7,658 nucleotides of DNA from contig CAMGSK010000066.1 in NCBI GenBank assembly GCA_946061795.1, positions 1 to 7,658 on the forward strand, read 5' to 3'. This document shows positions 6,492 to 7,658 of the stretch, piece by piece (the first letter of the stretch is position 1; each line of letters begins with the position of its first letter). A program made the translations under genes and the position numbers. This DNA is from an uncultured Elusimicrobium sp. (GTDB lineage Bacteria; Elusimicrobiota; Elusimicrobia; Elusimicrobiales; Elusimicrobiaceae). Below the pieces are notes generated by a model. That model was not told where the DNA came from, did not search any database, and saw only the letters and a program-made list of their open reading frames with translations.

Positions 6492-6629
6492 TTAGGCCCG
6501 GATCAATTCGTGGCGGCCTTTGGCTCTTCTGGCGCTGAGGACTTTGCGGCCGCCGGCGGTGGCCATGCGGGCGCGGAATCCGATATGTTTGGCTCTTTTG
6601 GCTTTGTTAGGTCTGTATGTAGGCAGCAT
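6492..6629 (-). CDS. rpmH: 50S ribosomal protein L34
   Basis: A 45-residue, very basic protein of the large ribosomal subunit. Translation gives [20 protein letters not shown] followed by [20 protein letters not shown]. This matches the L34 pattern T-Y-x-P, HGFRARM, GGRKVL and RRAKGR, with an Ile between His15 and Gly17 where the family usually reads HGF. The length is typical. The start is preceded by a weak purine stretch (AAGAAGAAA). It is first in the operon, with rnpA one base downstream, the standard bacterial order. Confidence 0.97.
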   Translation of the reverse strand: MLPTYRPNKAKRAKHIGFRARMATAGGRKVLSARRAKGRHELIRA

Positions 6630-6636
6630 TTTCTTC

Positions 6637-6675
6637 TTATATAGGCGGAGAAACCGGTCGGTTCCTCAGGCCCAT
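6637..6675 (-). CDS. possible 12-codon leader ORF upstream of rpmH
   Basis: The frame [12 protein letters not shown] starts at an ATG three bases after AGGAG and stops at TAA seven bases before the rpmH ATG. The Shine-Dalgarno is closer than ideal. Ribosomes ending here could reinitiate on rpmH, whose own site is weak. The short frame could also be chance; there is no residue bias typical of amino acid attenuators. Confidence 0.25.
   Translation of the reverse strand: MGLRNRPVSPPI
6648..6667 (-). other. hairpin in the rpmH leader
   Basis: In the minus-strand RNA GAGGAACC pairs with GGUUUCUC, eight pairs including one G-U, closing a GACC loop. The G-U pair exists only in the RNA of this strand; the other strand would have an A-C mismatch. 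It sits inside the possible leader ORF and 19 nt before the rpmH ATG. Its function is unknown. Confidence 0.4.
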
Positions 6676-6701
6676 ATACTCCTGTTATTAAGTTAAATTC
6701 T

Positions 6702-6730
6702 CTTTCCCCGCGCCGTGCGCGGGCGGAAAG
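6702..6730 (-). other. 5'-terminal stem-loop of the rpmH operon transcript
   Basis: CTTTC plus CCCGCGC pairs with GCGCGGG plus GAAAG, 12 pairs with a 2-nt bulge and a 3-nt loop. The predicted transcript start near 6732 puts the stem at the very 5' end of the message, where such stems are known to protect mRNA from decay. It lacks a long T run, so it is not a convincing terminator. Confidence 0.5.
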
Positions 6731-6738
6731 ACCCATAT

Positions 6739-6768
6739 ATTATAGCTTATCGCGGCGGGGAAGTCCAA
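6739..6768 (-). promoter_or_regulatory. sigma-70-type promoter of the rpmH-rnpA-yidD-yidC-jag operon
   Basis: On the minus strand a perfect TATAAT (6739-6744) lies 18 nt after TTGGAC (6763-6768), a partial match to TTGACA. The expected start is near 6732, about 100 nt before rpmH. No other good promoter is seen before jag, so this probably drives all five genes. It faces away from recO. Confidence 0.75.
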
Positions 6769-6801
6769 CGGGATTTTGCGCGCGGCGGGGCCGAAATTTG
6801 C

Positions 6802-6807
6802 TACATT
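6802..6807 (+). promoter_or_regulatory. possible -10 box giving a leaderless recO mRNA
   Basis: TACATT is followed by six bases (TATTAT) and then the recO ATG, the same spacing as at mnmE. No Shine-Dalgarno precedes this ATG. The upstream -35 region is GC-rich, with TTGCGC 20 nt away at best, so the call is weak. Confidence 0.3.
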
Positions 6808-6813
6808 TATTAT

Positions 6814-7506
6814 ATGATATTTACGGATACGGGCATCGTACTCTTCCGCCAGGACTTCCGCGAAGCGGACCGAATCGCCGCACTTTACACGCTTGAGCAC
6901 GGCCGGATTAACCTGCGTTTTCCAGGCGTCAACCGCGCCAAGGGCAAGCTCAAAGCGTTGAGCGAGCCTTTTGCCTGCGCGGCGTACCGCGTTTACGTCC
7001 GCGGCGGCAGCGCGCTGGGCACGGTGACGGGCGGCAAGCTGGAATCGGTTTTCCCCTCCGTACGCCGCAGTCTCAAGCGGCAGACGCTGGCCATGCATTG
7101 CTGCGAACTGATCATGCGCCTTACGCCCCAGCGTCAGCCCAGCCCCGGCAAATACCGCTTGCTGCTGCAGGCGCTGACCGAACTGGAATACGCCGACCCG
7201 ACCCCCGCTTTCGCTCCCGCGTTTACACTGCGGCTAATGCAGCAGGCCGGTTTCGGCTTGGACCGCCCCGTTTTGCAAATCAGCCCGGAATTTTGGCGCA
7301 GAATGCATGAAGACGCATTTTCTTCCTTGGACTTTACAAGCGCGGAAGATTTGCTTTCTTTGGCCAAATGCAACGAAGTCTGCCGACGCTTTTTAAATCA
7401 ATATCTTAATTTTCCCTTAAAAACCCTTCAGCCTTTTACGCTCTCTCCCGAGGAGCTTTCCCAAGCAACCTCTCAGACATCCCCCGCCGAAGCGTTGGCT
7501 ATCTGA
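6814..7506 (+). CDS. recO: DNA repair protein RecO
   Basis: RecO acts with RecR (and RecF) to load RecA on SSB-coated single-stranded DNA during gap repair. The 230-residue product has the expected length. The N-terminal OB fold (about 1-80) starts TDTGIVLFRQDFREADRI (4-21), followed by HGRINLRFPGVNRAKGKLKA (29-48) and GGSALGTVTGGKL (64-76), all matching the family pattern. The rest is the helical domain, with QAGFGLDRPVLQ (144-155) where many RecO proteins place a four-cysteine zinc site. That site is absent here; only C186 and C190 are near, so this is probably a zinc-less form. The start at 6814 fits the family N-terminus; an ATG 33 codons upstream would add sequence overlapping the rpmH promoter. 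No ribosome binding site is visible. It is divergent from rpmH. Confidence 0.9.
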   Translation: MIFTDTGIVLFRQDFREADRIAALYTLEHGRINLRFPGVNRAKGKLKALSEPFACAAYRVYVRGGSALGTVTGGKLESVFPSVRRSLKRQTLAMHCCELIMRLTPQRQPSPGKYRLLLQALTELEYADPTPAFAPAFTLRLMQQAGFGLDRPVLQISPEFWRRMHEDAFSSLDFTSAEDLLSLAKCNEVCRRFLNQYLNFPLKTLQPFTLSPEELSQATSQTSPAEALAI

Positions 7507-7510
7507 CTAC

Positions 7511-7544
7511 AGGGTCCTAATTGGCATATAGGCCCTTTACTTTT
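7511..7544 (+). terminator. probable intrinsic terminator of recO
   Basis: AGGGTCCTA (7511-7519) pairs with TAGGCCCT (7529-7536) with one bulged T, and TTACTTTT follows. It starts four bases past the recO stop. The bulge and interrupted T run make it moderate in strength. Confidence 0.6.
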
Positions 7545-7567
7545 CCCGGCATAGGACAAAAATACTC

Positions 7568-7596
7568 TTGATAAAACGATTATATTACACTAAGAT
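7568..7596 (+). promoter_or_regulatory. promoter of the gene starting at 7643
   Basis: TTGATA (-35, 7568-7573) and TAAGAT (-10, 7591-7596) are separated by exactly 17 nt of AT-rich sequence. The predicted start near 7603 gives a leader of about 40 nt. It lies just past the recO terminator, so the next gene is its own transcription unit. Confidence 0.65.
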
Positions 7597-7630
7597 ATAA
7601 ATATAGGAGACTTATTACTCCCCATTTGCC

Positions 7631-7636
7631 AGGAGG
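7631..7636 (+). promoter_or_regulatory. perfect Shine-Dalgarno AGGAGG
   Basis: AGGAGG stands six bases before the ATG at 7643-7645. It is the strongest ribosome binding site in the window and fixes the start of the last gene. Upstream GGAG (7606-7609) and this site could each pair with CTCC at 7618-7621. Confidence 0.85.
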
Positions 7637-7642
7637 ATTAAA

Positions 7643-7658
7643 ATGAATAAATTTTGCA
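7643..7658 (+). CDS. unidentified gene, first five codons only
   Basis: Only M-N-K-F-C and one further base are inside the window, too little to assign a family. The strong promoter and perfect ribosome binding site suggest a well-expressed product. The continuing sequence lies outside. Confidence 0.7.

Noticed and set aside
6630..6813. replication origin next to rpmH
   Set aside because: rpmH is often beside dnaA and oriC, but I see no DnaA-box-like TTATCCACA sequences and the divergent gene is recO.
6715..6813. recO start 33 codons upstream
   Set aside because: The added residues do not resemble RecO and would run through the opposite-strand rpmH promoter.

Overview
This window looks like core chromosome of a Gram-negative bacterium. 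It carries the conserved rpmH-rnpA-yidD-yidC-jag cluster and the mnmE-mnmG pair, all on the minus strand, with recO divergent on the plus strand. A single small type IV pilin-like gene between jag and mnmE, the long YidC with a large periplasmic domain, and the moderately high GC fit a host-associated Elusimicrobiota bacterium. That placement is inferred from gene style only; no marker here was compared with a database.

Layout from the right end of the minus strand. A TATAAT promoter (6739-6768) drives a leader of about 100 nt that contains two hairpins and a possible 12-codon ORF. It is followed by rpmH (6492-6629), rnpA (6098-6490), yidD (5865-6101), yidC (4200-5792) and jag/khpB (2799-4184), which are closely spaced (1 nt, 4-nt overlap, 71 nt, 15 nt) and read as one operon ending at a strong intrinsic terminator (2744-2780). 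A separate unit follows: a pilin promoter whose spacer is mostly a run of 12 T, a structured leader, the pilin (2096-2587) and its own terminator (2044-2070). Then comes mnmE (568-1929), whose stop codon directly abuts the ATG of mnmG (1-567, cut by the window edge).

On the plus strand, recO (6814-7506) starts without a Shine-Dalgarno sequence and ends at a hairpin terminator. A new promoter and a perfect AGGAGG site then precede the first five codons of an unidentified gene (7643 onward).

Functionally, the main operon joins ribosome assembly (L34), tRNA 5' processing (RNase P protein), membrane protein insertion (YidC with YidD) and an RNA-binding regulator (Jag/KhpB). MnmE and MnmG act together on wobble uridines of tRNA. 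I found no mobile element, CRISPR array, tRNA or defence system. The most unusual items are a duplicated cysteine-rich tail on Jag, the poly-T spacer in the pilin promoter, a glutamine in place of the conserved groove arginine of YidC, and possible leaderless starts for mnmE and recO.
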